Shown: piece after piece, positions 16,796 through 27,045 of the stretch
How positions within the stretch are numbered: position 1 is the first letter of the stretch
Layout: the number at the start of each line of letters is the position of its first letter
Source of the DNA: Lachnospiraceae bacterium
GTDB taxonomy: Bacteria > Bacillota > Clostridia > Lachnospirales > Lachnospiraceae
Direction of reading: 5' to 3'
Assembly (NCBI GenBank): GCA_017396675.1
Contig: JAFQLB010000081.1
Location: 1-58,934 of the forward strand
Length of the DNA stretch: 58,934 nt
The notes under the pieces: model-generated
Database searches by the model: none
What the model was told of the DNA's origin: nothing
The model's input: only the letters and a program-made list of their open reading frames with translations
Made by a program: the position numbers and the translations under genes

Positions 16796-16821
16796 GACGC
16801 AAACAGCAGGAAAAGGTTACA
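16796..16821 (-). promoter_or_regulatory. ECF-type promoter of the VWA-sigma-anti-sigma operon
   Basis: On the minus strand TGTAAC (16821-16816) and CGTC (16799-16796) are 16 bases apart, the spacing of ECF sigma promoters (TGAAAC, N16, CGTC type). It lies about 73 bases before the lipoprotein ATG. Confidence 0.65.
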
Positions 16822-16863
16822 GTTTCTCCGATTTTTCTTTTTTTATTTATAAAACTTCCGACA

Positions 16864-19800
16864 TTACAGCAACGCTTCTTTCATAGCCGCAAGCAGTTCC
16901 TCCGTCAGCTCAAGAAGTTGTTTCCCATGCTTTTCAGGCAGCTCCTCCGGTCTGTATCGGAAAATAAACCGAGGGGTTCCCTTGGCAACAAACTGCAGCG
17001 CTCCTTTGAAGCGCTCCAGCAGCAGAGGGATCCCTTCTACCTTCAGCCCCGCCTCCGGACACAGGCTCAATGTGATCCTTCCCTGCTTCCCCTTTAACTC
17101 CGTGACATACAGCTCATGAGCAGCCACCCGAAGCAGGGAAATCCGAAGCAGATTTTCCACATTGCCCGGCACGGCTCCGAACCGATCCAGAAGCTCCTCT
17201 TTCATATCCTCCCTTTCCTCTTCGTTCTCAATGGAGGCAATCCGTTTGTAAATATCCAGCTTCTGGGCTTCATTTACAATATAGGTTGGTGGAATGAAAG
17301 CATCTACGTCCAGATCCACTAACGTACCAAACTCTGAGGACTGTGTATCCAATCCCTTTTTCTTCCGGACAGCCTCATTCAGCATTTTGCAATACAAATC
17401 ATATCCCACGGCTTCCATATGTCCATGCTGTTTTTTCCCCAAGAGACTACCCGCCCCCCGAATCTCCAGATCCCGCATGGCAATCTTAAATCCGCTGCCA
17501 AGCTCCGTAAATTCCCGTATGGCCTGCAGGCGTTTCTCTGCCACTTCCCGAAGCAGCATGTTTTTCTGATACATCAAAAATGCATAGGCCACACGATTGC
17601 TGCGGCCCACCCTTCCTCTGAGCTGGTAGAGCTGAGACAGCCCCATCTTATCGGAATCGTGTATGATCATCGTATTCACATTGGAAATATCCAGTCCCGT
17701 TTCGATAATGGTAGTAGCAACCAGTACATCAATATCTCCGTTGATAAAATCATACATAATGGTTTCCAGCTCCTGCTCCTTCATCTGACCATGGGCATAG
17801 GTAATATTGGCCTCCGGCACCAGCTCTTTGAGCCGGACCGTCATATCCGCTATGGTATTCACACGATTATAGACGTAATACACCTGTCCGTCTCTGGACA
17901 ATTCTCTGGAAATGGCTTCCCGCACCATCTCTTCATTGTATTCACAAACATAAGTCTGAACGGGAAGACGTTCCTCCGGAGCTTCTTCCAGCACACTCAT
18001 ATCCCGGATTCCCACAAGACTCATATGCAGTGTCCGGGGGATCGGCGTGGCCGTCAGCGTCAAAACATCCACATCCTCTTTCATCTGCTTGATTTTTTCT
18101 TTATGGGTAACACCGAAGCGCTGTTCCTCATCTACCACCAGCAGTCCCAGATCCTTGAATGCCAGGTCTTTGGAGAGGATACGGTGAGTTCCGATGACAA
18201 TATCCACCAATCCCTTTTTCAGATCGGCCAGTGTTTTTTTCTGCTGGGCCGCCGTCCTGAAGCGTGACATCAAATCGATGCGGACAGGAAAATCTTTCAT
18301 TCTCTGAGCAAAGGTATTGTAATGCTGCTGTGCCAGAATCGTGGTGGGCACCAAAAATGCCACCTGCTTTCCATCCTGTACCGCCTTAAAGGCCGCTCGA
18401 ATGGCAATTTCCGTCTTGCCGTAGCCCACATCTCCGCAAACCAGACGATCCATAATTTTAGCGCTTTCCATATCCTGCTTCGTATCTGCAATGGCTTCCA
18501 GCTGATCCTCCGTCTCCTCATAAGGAAACAGCTCTTCAAACTCTTTCTGCCATACCGTATCTTTTCCAAACTCAAATCCTTTTTTCTGCTGTCTGGCAGC
18601 ATACAGCTCCACCAGCTCGCCTGCCACTTCGTTGACGGCACTTCGCACCCGCGATTTCGTATTGCTCCATTCTCTGCTTCCCAGCTTATTCAATTTCGGC
18701 TTTCCGGTATCTGCGGAGGCATATTTCTGGATCACATCAAGACCCGTGGCGGGGATGTAGAGATGACCGCCGCCACGGTATTCTATCTTAATATAATCCT
18801 TGACAATCTTTTCTACCTCTACCTTCTCAATTCCCCGATAAATGCCGAGACCATGACTCTCATGAACAACGTAATCGCCCACTTTCAGCTGTGCAAAATC
18901 CCGGATCTTCGTTCCTTCGTAAACCTTCTTTCTCTTCTTTTTTTTCTTTTCTCTACCGAAAATATCACTTTCCGAAATTACCACGAATTTTAAGAGCGGG
19001 TATTCAAACCCTCTTTTTATTTTTCCGTACATCACAACGATCTCGCCCGGCTGTGCCTCTCTGTAGGGATCCTCCGTATAAACGGCTGTCATCTCTTCCT
19101 CTCTCAGATCGGCTGCCAACCGCTGTGCCCTTGTCCTTGAGGGCGAGAGCAGAATGACTCTGTATTTCTGCCCACGATAGCGCTTCAGATCCTTTCGCAG
19201 CAATTCAAAACTGTTGTTATAGGAAGCTACGCTTCTGGCCGTAATATTACAGCGGTCTTCTGTCCTGATCAGTACGTTCTTATCTTCCATAAAACCGATC
19301 TGAATCGTAGGATACTCGGTGATCCGAGCCAAAACCTGATCCATGCCGTACAGAATATCTGCCTGCCCCGGCAAAATATATCCCTTTTCCAGACGATGAC
19401 CCATGCTTTCTCTGAATTCGCTTTCCGTAGCCAGTGCATGCTCCCTGAGTCTGGCAGGCTCATCTAGGAAAATACAGGTTTCTTTTTTTCCAAACATATC
19501 CAACAGCTGCTGTGTCTTGGGATAAAAATAGTTGATATAGCTTTCCAGATTCCGTACAATCCCCAACTCCGTCACTTCTTCCGCAAGCGCTTTCACCTGG
19601 GTGCGGATGCGATGTGCTTCTTCTGTCCGGAATTCACTGCGAAAGACCTCTGCCAGCGCTTCCGCCTCCTTTTCCAGTCGGCAAACTCCCTCCTTCAGCT
19701 GCCCCTCGGTCAGCAGCAGCTCCGTGGCAGGATAAACAGCCACCGACTCCAGCTGCTGAAGGGAACGCTGACTTAACACATCGAAGCTGCGAATGGATTC

Positions 19801-20394
19801 TATCTCCTCTCCCCAGAATTCGATACGGTAGGGATTGTCCTCCGTGAGATCAAAAATATCCAAAATACCGCCCCGAAGACAAAACTGCCCCGCCTCCTCT
19901 ACCTGGTACACCCTTTCGTAGCCCAGATATACCAGCCGACGGGCAAGCTCCTCTTCACTTACCACACTTCTTTTATCCAAAAAAAGAATACTGTCGCAAA
20001 AAACCTCCGCCGGAATCACCGGTGACATCAAGGCACTGAAGGTGGTCACTATGGTAGTGGGGCTTCCTTCCACAATCCGCCGCAGCATACGGATCCGTTC
20101 CTTCACCAGCTCTTTTCCGTGAATATCCGCCTGATAGAAAATCAGATCTTTGCCCGGATATACGGATGCATTTCTGTCATAAAATAAAAAATCCTCCTGG
20201 ATTTCTCTGGCTCTGCTCTCGCTGAAGGTAAGAATGATTTTCGTTTTAAAGGTTTCTCCCATTCCCGCCATCATGTGGATTTTCTGAGAATCCACGCATC
20301 CCGAAAGAGCGATGCTTTTTGCCGAACCGGTCAGCCCTGCTTTCATCCTGCTGTATTCTGCCAATTCCCGTAAGGGCGCCATTATTCCTTCCAC
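16864..20394 (-). CDS. mfd: Transcription-repair coupling factor Mfd
   Basis: A full-length protein of 1176 residues. Mfd releases RNA polymerase stalled at DNA lesions and recruits UvrA. The UvrB-like N-terminus is followed by the polymerase-interaction domain ([20 protein letters not shown]), the translocase with Walker [12 protein letters not shown] and DEEQ box [10 protein letters not shown], the TRG region ([18 protein letters not shown]) and a C-terminal autoinhibitory domain. The start used is a GTG at 20394 with AGGTG five bases upstream; an ATG at 20382 is also possible. It follows pth by 30 bases in one operon. Confidence 0.96.
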   Translation of the reverse strand: MEGIMAPLRELAEYSRMKAGLTGSAKSIALSGCVDSQKIHMMAGMGETFKTKIILTFSESRAREIQEDFLFYDRNASVYPGKDLIFYQADIHGKELVKERIRMLRRIVEGSPTTIVTTFSALMSPVIPAEVFCDSILFLDKRSVVSEEELARRLVYLGYERVYQVEEAGQFCLRGGILDIFDLTEDNPYRIEFWGEEIESIRSFDVLSQRSLQQLESVAVYPATELLLTEGQLKEGVCRLEKEAEALAEVFRSEFRTEEAHRIRTQVKALAEEVTELGIVRNLESYINYFYPKTQQLLDMFGKKETCIFLDEPARLREHALATESEFRESMGHRLEKGYILPGQADILYGMDQVLARITEYPTIQIGFMEDKNVLIRTEDRCNITARSVASYNNSFELLRKDLKRYRGQKYRVILLSPSRTRAQRLAADLREEEMTAVYTEDPYREAQPGEIVVMYGKIKRGFEYPLLKFVVISESDIFGREKKKKKRKKVYEGTKIRDFAQLKVGDYVVHESHGLGIYRGIEKVEVEKIVKDYIKIEYRGGGHLYIPATGLDVIQKYASADTGKPKLNKLGSREWSNTKSRVRSAVNEVAGELVELYAARQQKKGFEFGKDTVWQKEFEELFPYEETEDQLEAIADTKQDMESAKIMDRLVCGDVGYGKTEIAIRAAFKAVQDGKQVAFLVPTTILAQQHYNTFAQRMKDFPVRIDLMSRFRTAAQQKKTLADLKKGLVDIVIGTHRILSKDLAFKDLGLLVVDEEQRFGVTHKEKIKQMKEDVDVLTLTATPIPRTLHMSLVGIRDMSVLEEAPEERLPVQTYVCEYNEEMVREAISRELSRDGQVYYVYNRVNTIADMTVRLKELVPEANITYAHGQMKEQELETIMYDFINGDIDVLVATTIIETGLDISNVNTMIIHDSDKMGLSQLYQLRGRVGRSNRVAYAFLMYQKNMLLREVAEKRLQAIREFTELGSGFKIAMRDLEIRGAGSLLGKKQHGHMEAVGYDLYCKMLNEAVRKKKGLDTQSSEFGTLVDLDVDAFIPPTYIVNEAQKLDIYKRIASIENEEEREDMKEELLDRFGAVPGNVENLLRISLLRVAAHELYVTELKGKQGRITLSLCPEAGLKVEGIPLLLERFKGALQFVAKGTPRFIFRYRPEELPEKHGKQLLELTEELLAAMKEALL

Positions 20395-20424
20395 TTTTTC
20401 ACCTGACTCTTTCCCTGATTCCGA

Positions 20425-21009
20425 CTATTCGGATACCTTTGATTTTTTTCTGTTATACAGATTCATGGCTTCTTCAATTCTGCCGAGAAGGATCAATTCC
20501 GCTGCCTTTACCGCCTCACCGATGCTCTCGTCTATGAGCCCACGTTCTTCTTTACCGAAATGCCCCAGCACATAGTCTGCCAGATCATAACCGGCAGGCT
20601 TTTCTCCCACACCAACTCTGATCCTTGCAAATTCGTCTTTGCCCAAATGCTGCAGAATACTCTTAATTCCGTTATGTCCCCCATCACTTCCCCGGCCCCG
20701 AATACGCAGCCGGCCCACATCCAGATGGATATCATCATAAATGACCAGCAGCTGTGTACCGGGATCCGCTTTGTAATACTCCACCATTTGGCGGATACTT
20801 TCTCCGCTGAGATTCATAAAGGTTTGAGGCTTCGCAAGAAGTACCCGTTCACCTCCGATGCTTCCTTTACCTACCAGTGCTTTGTGCTTTTTCTCCAATA
20901 CGGAAATATGATATGCATCCGCAATTCTGTCTATGACTTCAAAGCCTATGTTATGACGTGTGTTCTGATATTCTCTCGTAGGATTGCCCAGGCCTGCTAT
21001 GATATACAT
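20425..21009 (-). CDS. pth: Peptidyl-tRNA hydrolase
   Basis: A 194-residue enzyme that frees tRNA from prematurely released peptidyl-tRNA. The N-terminus GLGNPTREYQNTRHNIGFEV carries the conserved Asn and the catalytic His. FMNLSGESI, VIYDDIHLDVGRLR (catalytic Asp) and SDGGHNGIKSI (substrate-binding Asn) are intact. It is the first gene of the pth-mfd operon, a common pairing in Firmicutes. Confidence 0.96.
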   Translation of the reverse strand: MYIIAGLGNPTREYQNTRHNIGFEVIDRIADAYHISVLEKKHKALVGKGSIGGERVLLAKPQTFMNLSGESIRQMVEYYKADPGTQLLVIYDDIHLDVGRLRIRGRGSDGGHNGIKSILQHLGKDEFARIRVGVGEKPAGYDLADYVLGHFGKEERGLIDESIGEAVKAAELILLGRIEEAMNLYNRKKSKVSE

Positions 21010-21053
21010 GATTTTGACTCTCCTTCAGCCTTCCTTATTTTCTTTACTATAAT

Positions 21054-21090
21054 AAAAAACAGGCATTCCTGCAAGAAGCAGAATGCCTGT
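21054..21090 (-). terminator. Terminator after spoVG
   Basis: On the minus strand a perfect 10-bp stem (ACAGGCATTC with GAATGCCTGT) is followed by six T. It lies 23 bases past the spoVG stop. Confidence 0.85.
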
Positions 21091-21112
21091 CTTGAGTCCG
21101 TATAAGGGTGAC

Positions 21113-21391
21113 TTATGCAGATTCCGGATCTTCTTCCTCCAGAGCCTCTCTGTAGCTCTCCAGAATCGTCCTTTGTATGATGTCTCGTGTGTTGGAATTA
21201 ATCGGATGTGCGATGTCTCTATATTCTCCGTCAGCCGCTTTTTTACTCGGCATTGCAATGAACAATCCTTTTTCTCCTTCTATGACCTTAATGTCATGTA
21301 CCACAAACTCTTCATCTAAAGTAATTGATACGATGGCCTTCAGTTTCCCCTCTTTCGTGATTTTACGTACCCGCACATCAGTAATTCTCAT
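21113..21391 (-). CDS. spoVG: Septation/sporulation regulator SpoVG
   Basis: A 92-residue RNA/DNA-binding regulator of full family length. It opens with [11 protein letters not shown] and contains the strongly conserved [20 protein letters not shown] and YRDIAHPIN stretches. In Firmicutes it affects division, sporulation and envelope genes. GGAGG precedes the ATG. It is a single gene with its own terminator. Confidence 0.97.
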   Translation of the reverse strand: MRITDVRVRKITKEGKLKAIVSITLDEEFVVHDIKVIEGEKGLFIAMPSKKAADGEYRDIAHPINSNTRDIIQRTILESYREALEEEDPESA

Positions 21392-21445
21392 AATTTATAA
21401 CCTCCATTATTACCTGAGAAAGCTCTTACACAATAGTTACCACGT

Positions 21446-22564
21446 TTATATCAGAAAGCGATCATTCTTTTCTATCACTACCTTGATTTCATTTTCTCCC
21501 TTGTGATAAGAATTGGCTTTGATGGTATCCCGGCTCTCTACGATGCAGTTCTCAATATACGTATTATCTCCAATGTATACATCGTTCAAAATAATGGAAT
21601 TCTTAATAACGCAATTATTACCGATAAAGCTTTTCTTAAAAATGACCGAATTCTCCACCAGGCCGTTGATGATGCATCCGCTGGAAATCAAGCTGTTCCT
21701 GACGTTTGCGCCCACATTATACTTGGCCGGCGGCAGATCATCCACCTTGGAATAGATCTCCGGATACTGCCTGAAGAAATAGTCCCTGATCTCCGGCTTC
21801 AGAAAATCCATATTGGTCTTGTAATAATCCTCCACTGTAGCAATATTCTTCCAGTACTCTCTGATCTTGTAACCGTAGATCCTTTTGTGCGATCTGTAGC
21901 GAATCAGGATATCCCTGACAAAATCATATCTGTCCTCCTCGGCACTGCGTTCGATCATCTCGATCAGCAGCCTTCTGCGAATGACGTAAATCCCACAGGA
22001 GACCGTATTCGTTCTCGCCTCTATGGGCTTCTCCTCGAATTCCTCCACCCTGCTTTCCTCATTCATCTTGATGATACCGTAGCGCTCCACCGGCTCACCC
22101 TTTGGCATATCCTTGCACACCAGTGTAATATCCGCCTTTTTACGGATATGATATTCCAGAACCTTATTGTAGTCCATCTTATAAACGCAGTCTCCGGAAG
22201 CGATCACCACATACGGTTCATGGCTGTTTTTCAGGAACGAAAGATTCTGATAGATGGCATCCGCAGTTCCCCGGTACCAATAACCGTTATCCACGGTCAA
22301 GGAAGGCGTGAAGACAAACAATCCTCCCTGCTTCCGTCCGAAATCCCACCACTTGGAAGAGCTCAAATGTTCATTCAGGCTGCCCGCGTTGTACTGGGTA
22401 AAGACCGCCACCTTCTGAATATGGGAATTGGACATATTGCTGAGCGCAAAATCAATGCTTCGATAGCTGCCCGCAATGGGCATGGCTCCGATGGCCCGTT
22501 TATCGGATAACCGCTTCATGCGCTGATTATTGCCTCCCGCTAAAATAATACCGATCGCTCTCAC
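21446..22564 (-). CDS. glgD: Glucose-1-phosphate adenylyltransferase regulatory-type subunit GlgD
   Basis: A 372-residue partner of GlgC in ADP-glucose synthesis. The N-terminus has [19 protein letters not shown] where GlgC has the GGQGSRL-type loop, typical of the GlgD paralogue that has weak activity of its own. A C-terminal left-handed beta-helix ([18 protein letters not shown] onward) is complete. It overlaps the end of glgC by four bases and would be made in step with it. Confidence 0.93.
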   Translation of the reverse strand: MRAIGIILAGGNNQRMKRLSDKRAIGAMPIAGSYRSIDFALSNMSNSHIQKVAVFTQYNAGSLNEHLSSSKWWDFGRKQGGLFVFTPSLTVDNGYWYRGTADAIYQNLSFLKNSHEPYVVIASGDCVYKMDYNKVLEYHIRKKADITLVCKDMPKGEPVERYGIIKMNEESRVEEFEEKPIEARTNTVSCGIYVIRRRLLIEMIERSAEEDRYDFVRDILIRYRSHKRIYGYKIREYWKNIATVEDYYKTNMDFLKPEIRDYFFRQYPEIYSKVDDLPPAKYNVGANVRNSLISSGCIINGLVENSVIFKKSFIGNNCVIKNSIILNDVYIGDNTYIENCIVESRDTIKANSYHKGENEIKVVIEKNDRFLI

Positions 22565-23835
22565 GTTTCATCACCTGCCTTAATCAATGTTTTTCCGCTG
22601 GCAAGGGTCAGATTGTCGTAATCCTCAGCCTCTGTCCTGCCAAAAATACAGACGTTCTTGCCTACCGTCAGGCCCTTCGGCAATATGCTGTGTTCTCCGA
22701 TACATACCAGACCCTGATTGTAAATATGAGGAGCCGCATCATTCTCTGCTTCTTCACCCACACCCAGCTTCACCTGGTCTCCGATCACAACATTTTCGGC
22801 AACAATCGCCTTATTCAGTTCACACCCGGCTCCGATGGAGGTATTGTTCATGATGATGGAATCTCTGACGATGGTACCCTCTCCGATGGTTACGCCGCAT
22901 CCGATGACGGAATTGTATACCTTTCCGTAGATATCCGTTCCCTCTCCGATGATACACTTCTCCACAACACTGTCATCGGAGAGATACTGGGGCGGCAGAG
23001 CATCACTCTTGGTATAAATCTTCCAGTATTCCTCATACAGATTAAACTCGGGTACGATATCGATCAGCTCCATGTTGGCTTCCCAGTAGGAGCTCAAGGT
23101 TCCCACATCCTTCCAGTAGCCGTTAAATTCATAGGCATACAGGGGTGCACCCTTCTGATGGCAGTAGGGAATGACATGCTTGCCGAAATCCAGTGCAGGC
23201 TGCTCCGCCATGGTAACCAGCGCCTCCTTCAACGTCTGCCAGTTGAAGATGTAGATACCCATGGAAGCAAGATTGCTCCTGGGATGCTCGGGCTTCTCCT
23301 CAAAATCGGTGATCCGGCGGTTCTCATCCGTGATCATGATACCGAAGCGGCTGGCCTCCTCCATAGGAACCGGCATAACGGCAATGGTGCATTCCGCCTT
23401 GTTCTGCTTGTGGAAATCCAGCATGACCTCGTAGTCCATCTTATAAATGTGGTCTCCCGACAGGATCAGTATGTATTCCGGATTATACATCTCCATATAA
23501 GCCATATTCTGATAAATGGCATTGGCTGTACCTGTATACCATTCACTGTGGCTGCTCTTCTCATAGGGAGGAAGTACGGTCACACCTCCGATATTGCGAT
23601 CCAGATCCCAGGGGATCCCGATGCCGATATGGGTATTCAGTCTGAGAGGCTGGTACTGCGTCAACACTCCCACCGTATCCACTCCCGAATTGATACAATT
23701 GCTTAACGGGAAATCGATGATGCGGTATTTACCGCCAAAGGATACAGCAGGCTTGGCCACATGAGAGGTCAACACTCCCAAACGGCTTCCCTGACCGCCT
23801 GCCAGCAGCATGGCAATCATTTCTTTTTTTATCAT
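22561..23835 (-). CDS. glgC: Glucose-1-phosphate adenylyltransferase GlgC
   Basis: A 424-residue enzyme that forms ADP-glucose from ATP and glucose-1-phosphate, the committed step of glycogen synthesis. Visible are the nucleotide loop [52 protein letters not shown] and a C-terminal beta-helix. The ATG at 23835 has GAGGTG upstream; a longer reading from 23940 has no family match. It is first in the glgC-glgD operon. Confidence 0.95.
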   Translation of the reverse strand: MIKKEMIAMLLAGGQGSRLGVLTSHVAKPAVSFGGKYRIIDFPLSNCINSGVDTVGVLTQYQPLRLNTHIGIGIPWDLDRNIGGVTVLPPYEKSSHSEWYTGTANAIYQNMAYMEMYNPEYILILSGDHIYKMDYEVMLDFHKQNKAECTIAVMPVPMEEASRFGIMITDENRRITDFEEKPEHPRSNLASMGIYIFNWQTLKEALVTMAEQPALDFGKHVIPYCHQKGAPLYAYEFNGYWKDVGTLSSYWEANMELIDIVPEFNLYEEYWKIYTKSDALPPQYLSDDSVVEKCIIGEGTDIYGKVYNSVIGCGVTIGEGTIVRDSIIMNNTSIGAGCELNKAIVAENVVIGDQVKLGVGEEAENDAAPHIYNQGLVCIGEHSILPKGLTVGKNVCIFGRTEAEDYDNLTLASGKTLIKAGDET

Positions 23836-24236
23836 GTTTGTCACCTCAAAGTTTTGATTTACCGTGATAAGGTTGAGCCTATTATAACATACACTGATTG
23901 ATAAATAAATATTTTTTACAAAAAAAATGACATGGTTCACACTTTCCTTTATGCATTTTACATATCAAACATTTCTATTTTTTCTGAATTTTGTCAAAAG
24001 TAACCCATATTTTCCCTAAATATACATTATTTTTCAAATGTTATAAACAAATGTTTTTTTTACTTTTTTTCGTATGCAGCAATGCCGTCTCTGCTTTGGC
24101 GGCGATACTGCACAAAATTGACAACGGCAGGTGTTTACGACTTGTCGAAAAACCTGACTTTTTTACCTTGTTTTTTAAACACATAAGGTTATAATGATAG
24201 AGAACCTATTACACTTCCCAGAAAGGGCATATTCCC
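23836..24236. other. AT-rich divergent intergenic region between glgC and murC
   Basis: This 400-base stretch holds no convincing gene. On the minus strand TATAAT (23886-23881) with TG one base upstream forms an extended -10 for glgC. On the plus strand TTGTTT (24168-24173) and TATAAT (24190-24195), 16 bases apart, form the murC promoter. The middle is very AT-rich with long T runs, and I see no known riboswitch. Confidence 0.6.
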
Positions 24237-25616
24237 ATGTTTCAGATTAATTTTGAGTGTCCCTGCCACATTTATTTTATCGGTATCGGCGGTATCAGCA
24301 TGAGCGGTCTGGCCGAGATCCTGCTGTCCCGGGGTTTTTCGGTATCCGGCTCGGATCTGACGGAATCACCTCTGACAAAACGACTCTCCCAAAAGGGCGC
24401 CGTGATCTATTACGGACAGAGCATCTCGCATATAACAGAGGATGTGGATGTCGTTGTCTATACGGCAGCGATCCATCCCGACAATGCGGAATTCCTGGCC
24501 ATGCAGGAAAGACAGCTGCCTCATCTGACCAGAGCCCAGCTCCTGGGACAGCTGATGAAAAATTATGAATATCCCATAGCCGTTGCGGGAACTCACGGCA
24601 AGACCACCACCACCTCCATGATCGCAGAGATCCTGATGGCTTCCGACACGGATCCCACCCTTTCCATCGGCGGCATTCTGCCTTCCATCGGGGGCAATAT
24701 ACGGGTCGGCAGCTCCCCCTATTTTTTGACCGAGGCATGCGAATATACCAATAGCTTTTTGAGCTTTTTCCCAAGGATCGGCATCATTCTGAATGTGGAG
24801 GAGGATCACATGGACTTCTTCCGCGACCTTGAGGACATCCGCAGTTCCTTCCGCAGCTTTGCCAAGCTGCTGCCGGAGGACGGAACGCTTATCCTGAATG
24901 ATGAGATCGCAGACGGAGAGGCCCTCACAAAAGACCTTGCCTGTTCCGTGATCACCTATGGCTTTTCTCCCGGATGTGATTACCGCGCTTCCCAAATATC
25001 CTACGATAAAGACGGTCGACCCGCCTTTCTCGTAACCTGCAAAGGTGCTCCCGACAGGCGACTCTCTCTGGGTGTTGCGGGACGCCATAACATCTCAAAT
25101 GCCCTGGCCGCCATAGCCCTTGCCGATCTTCTGGGGCTGCCTGAGGACTCTCTCCGCAAGGCTTTGTCTTCCTTCACCGGTACCAAGCGGCGGTTCGAAT
25201 ACAAGGGACGTCTTGGGGATATCACCGTTATGGATGATTATGCGCACCATCCCACGGAAATTACGGTCACTCTGGAGGCTGCCAAACAGCTCCCCCACAG
25301 TCGGATTGTCTGTATCTTCCAGCCTCATACCTATTCCAGAACCAAGGCCTTCCTTTCTCAGTTCGCCCGGGCGCTGGCAGCTGCGGACGTGGTGGTTCTG
25401 GCAGACATTTATGCCTCCCGGGAAACGGATTCACTGGGCATCAGTTCCCTGGATCTTCTGCGGGAGCTGAAGCTCCTTGGCAAAGAATGCGTTCACTTCC
25501 CCACCTTTGATGAGATCGAAAATTATTTGTTGGAAAATTCTATCAACGGTGATTTGTTGATAACTATGGGCGCCGGAGATATTGTAAAAGTGGGGGAATC
25601 TCTGCTTGGAATTTAA
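24237..25616 (+). CDS. murC: UDP-N-acetylmuramate--L-alanine ligase
   Basis: A 459-residue cytoplasmic Mur ligase that adds L-Ala to UDP-MurNAc with ATP. The N-terminal UDP-binding motif IYFIGIGGISMSGLAEIL, the P-loop GTHGKTTTTSM, the EACEY metal block, YAHHPTEI and FQPHTYSRT are all present. It stands alone between the AT-rich region and the DnaA-box arrays, well away from a dcw cluster. AAAGG precedes the ATG. Confidence 0.97.
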   Translation: MFQINFECPCHIYFIGIGGISMSGLAEILLSRGFSVSGSDLTESPLTKRLSQKGAVIYYGQSISHITEDVDVVVYTAAIHPDNAEFLAMQERQLPHLTRAQLLGQLMKNYEYPIAVAGTHGKTTTTSMIAEILMASDTDPTLSIGGILPSIGGNIRVGSSPYFLTEACEYTNSFLSFFPRIGIILNVEEDHMDFFRDLEDIRSSFRSFAKLLPEDGTLILNDEIADGEALTKDLACSVITYGFSPGCDYRASQISYDKDGRPAFLVTCKGAPDRRLSLGVAGRHNISNALAAIALADLLGLPEDSLRKALSSFTGTKRRFEYKGRLGDITVMDDYAHHPTEITVTLEAAKQLPHSRIVCIFQPHTYSRTKAFLSQFARALAAADVVVLADIYASRETDSLGISSLDLLRELKLLGKECVHFPTFDEIENYLLENSINGDLLITMGAGDIVKVGESLLGI

Positions 25617-25643
25617 TTTTCCACATTTTCCACAATATCCACA
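25617..25643 (+). repeat. Three contiguous DnaA-box-like 9-mers, array 1
   Basis: Three direct 9-base units abut without spacers: TTTTCCACA (25617-25625), TTTTCCACA (25626-25634) and ATATCCACA (25635-25643). The last differs from the DnaA box TTATCCACA by one base. The array starts directly after the murC stop codon. Confidence 0.6.
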
Positions 25644-25687
25644 TTTTTTTACACTTTTTTACGTCGGGAAAATGTGGATATTTTTTT
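25635..25687 (+). terminator. Probable murC terminator built from opposed box sequences
   Basis: ATATCCACATTTT (25635-25647) pairs with AAAATGTGGATAT (25669-25681), 13 bp, followed by six more T. The long loop of about 21 bases is unusual. One arm is a DnaA-like box, and the other contains its inverse at 25673-25681. Confidence 0.55.
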
Positions 25688-25746
25688 GTTTTATGCACAT
25701 TCTTCCAAGGGACTCCATCCGGCAGATTTTCTCACCCAAAGACAGA

Positions 25747-25773
25747 CTATCCACACTGTCCACATTTTCCACA
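25747..25773 (+). repeat. Three contiguous DnaA-box-like 9-mers, array 2
   Basis: CTATCCACA (25747-25755), CTGTCCACA (25756-25764) and TTTTCCACA (25765-25773) again abut exactly. They lie about 47 bases upstream of the -35 region of the dnaD-like gene. That promoter is TTTCAT (25820-25825), a 17-base spacer, then TATAAT (25843-25848). Confidence 0.6.
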
Positions 25774-25899
25774 ATGCTCTGAAAGCCCTTGTTTTACGGG
25801 TTCCGACAGGGGGCGGGTATTTCATTTTTTCTTCCGGTATGTTATAATCCTTTTGCCTTTAAAAATTGAAGTGATAGTGTTTCATAATGTGAGGAAGCC

Positions 25900-27045
25900 A
25901 TGAGTCCAATTGCAATCTACAGTAATGACAAGCCGGAGCATACTGTAATTTCCAACCGTTTTATCGATGAATATATGGCAGACGCCAACGATGCCCAGTT
26001 AAAGATTTATCTTTATCTGCTTCGTCAATTTCACCATATGTCGGAAGTATGTTCTGATTCCGCGCCCTGTCATACTACCGTGGGCACCATTGCGGACAAG
26101 TTCAACTATACGGAAAAGGATGTTCTGCGTGCTTTGAAATATTGGGAGAAAAAGGACATTTTACAGCTGGAGTATAACCACCAGGGCGGTCTTGCCGGGA
26201 TCCGTCTCTGCAGCATTCCCGCAGAATCCTCTCCGGGTCTGCCTCCTCGGGTCTCTTTGGTGACCACCGCTTCTGCCCTTCAAATACCCGGGACTTCCGG
26301 CGGACAATCCGAAGATGCATCCGGAGCCTCCTCTCCGACAAAGACCGGGAGAAAGCCCGCTTACACTGCCGATCAGATGGATGCTTTCAAAAAGAAGGAA
26401 ACCACTTCTCAGCTTTTGTTTATTGCAGAGTCCTATCTCGGCAAGACCTTAAGCGGTTCTGATATTCAGTCACTGTTTTTTATCTCCGAGGATCTGGGCT
26501 TTTCCTTTGATCTGCTGGATCATCTGCTGCAATACTGCATCGGACGGGGAAAGAAGGATTTTCGCTACATAGAGAAGGTTGCCATGTCCTGGGCCGAAGC
26601 CGGAATTGCTTCGCCGGAGCAGGCCGAAGACTTTTCTGCCGCCTATGACAAATCCGTTTATACCGTTATGAAGGCACTGGGGAAATCAGCCTCCCCGACT
26701 GTCAGAGAAACAGGGTATATCCGCAAATGGTATCAGGAATACGGCTTTACTTCCGAGATTATCCTGGAAGCCTGTCAGCGAACCGTTATGGCAACGGACA
26801 AGCATCGATTTGAGTATGCCGACAAAATTCTGGACAGCTGGCATCGGGACGGCGTCCGGCACAAGGAGGATATTTTGAAAGCCGACGTTTCCTTCCGCCG
26901 CCAACGCAAACAGGCACCTTCCCGAACTTCATCTTCCAATAAATTCAATCAGTTCCAGCAGAACGAGTACGACTTTGAATCTCTGGAAAGGGAATTGCTG
27001 CATAATAAGGAGGCTTCTTTTGGCACTCACAAATGCTCAGTATGA
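25900..27045 (+). CDS. DnaD-domain replication initiation protein
   Basis: A 381-residue protein. The N-terminal winged-helix part (1-105) includes FIDEYMADANDAQLKIYLYL and the KFNYTEKDVLRALKYWEKK helix. A low-complexity linker follows (about 110-160). The C-terminal DnaB_2/DnaD domain (about 250-330) has the YxxxIxxxW-like signature around YADKILDSWHRDGV. DnaD proteins help load the replicative helicase. The gene overlaps the dnaC-like gene, and the arrays of DnaA-like boxes lie just upstream. Confidence 0.88.
   Translation: MSPIAIYSNDKPEHTVISNRFIDEYMADANDAQLKIYLYLLRQFHHMSEVCSDSAPCHTTVGTIADKFNYTEKDVLRALKYWEKKDILQLEYNHQGGLAGIRLCSIPAESSPGLPPRVSLVTTASALQIPGTSGGQSEDASGASSPTKTGRKPAYTADQMDAFKKKETTSQLLFIAESYLGKTLSGSDIQSLFFISEDLGFSFDLLDHLLQYCIGRGKKDFRYIEKVAMSWAEAGIASPEQAEDFSAAYDKSVYTVMKALGKSASPTVRETGYIRKWYQEYGFTSEIILEACQRTVMATDKHRFEYADKILDSWHRDGVRHKEDILKADVSFRRQRKQAPSRTSSSNKFNQFQQNEYDFESLERELLHNKEASFGTHKCSV

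Noticed and set aside
23991..24194. A 67-codon plus-strand reading frame upstream of murC
   Set aside because: No ribosome site, T-run driven composition and no family resemblance; it overlaps the murC promoter.
25617..25899. Chromosomal origin oriC
   Set aside because: The DnaA-like boxes are real, but dnaA and dnaN are not adjacent and there is no clear AT-rich unwinding element with repeated 13-mers, so I report the arrays only.
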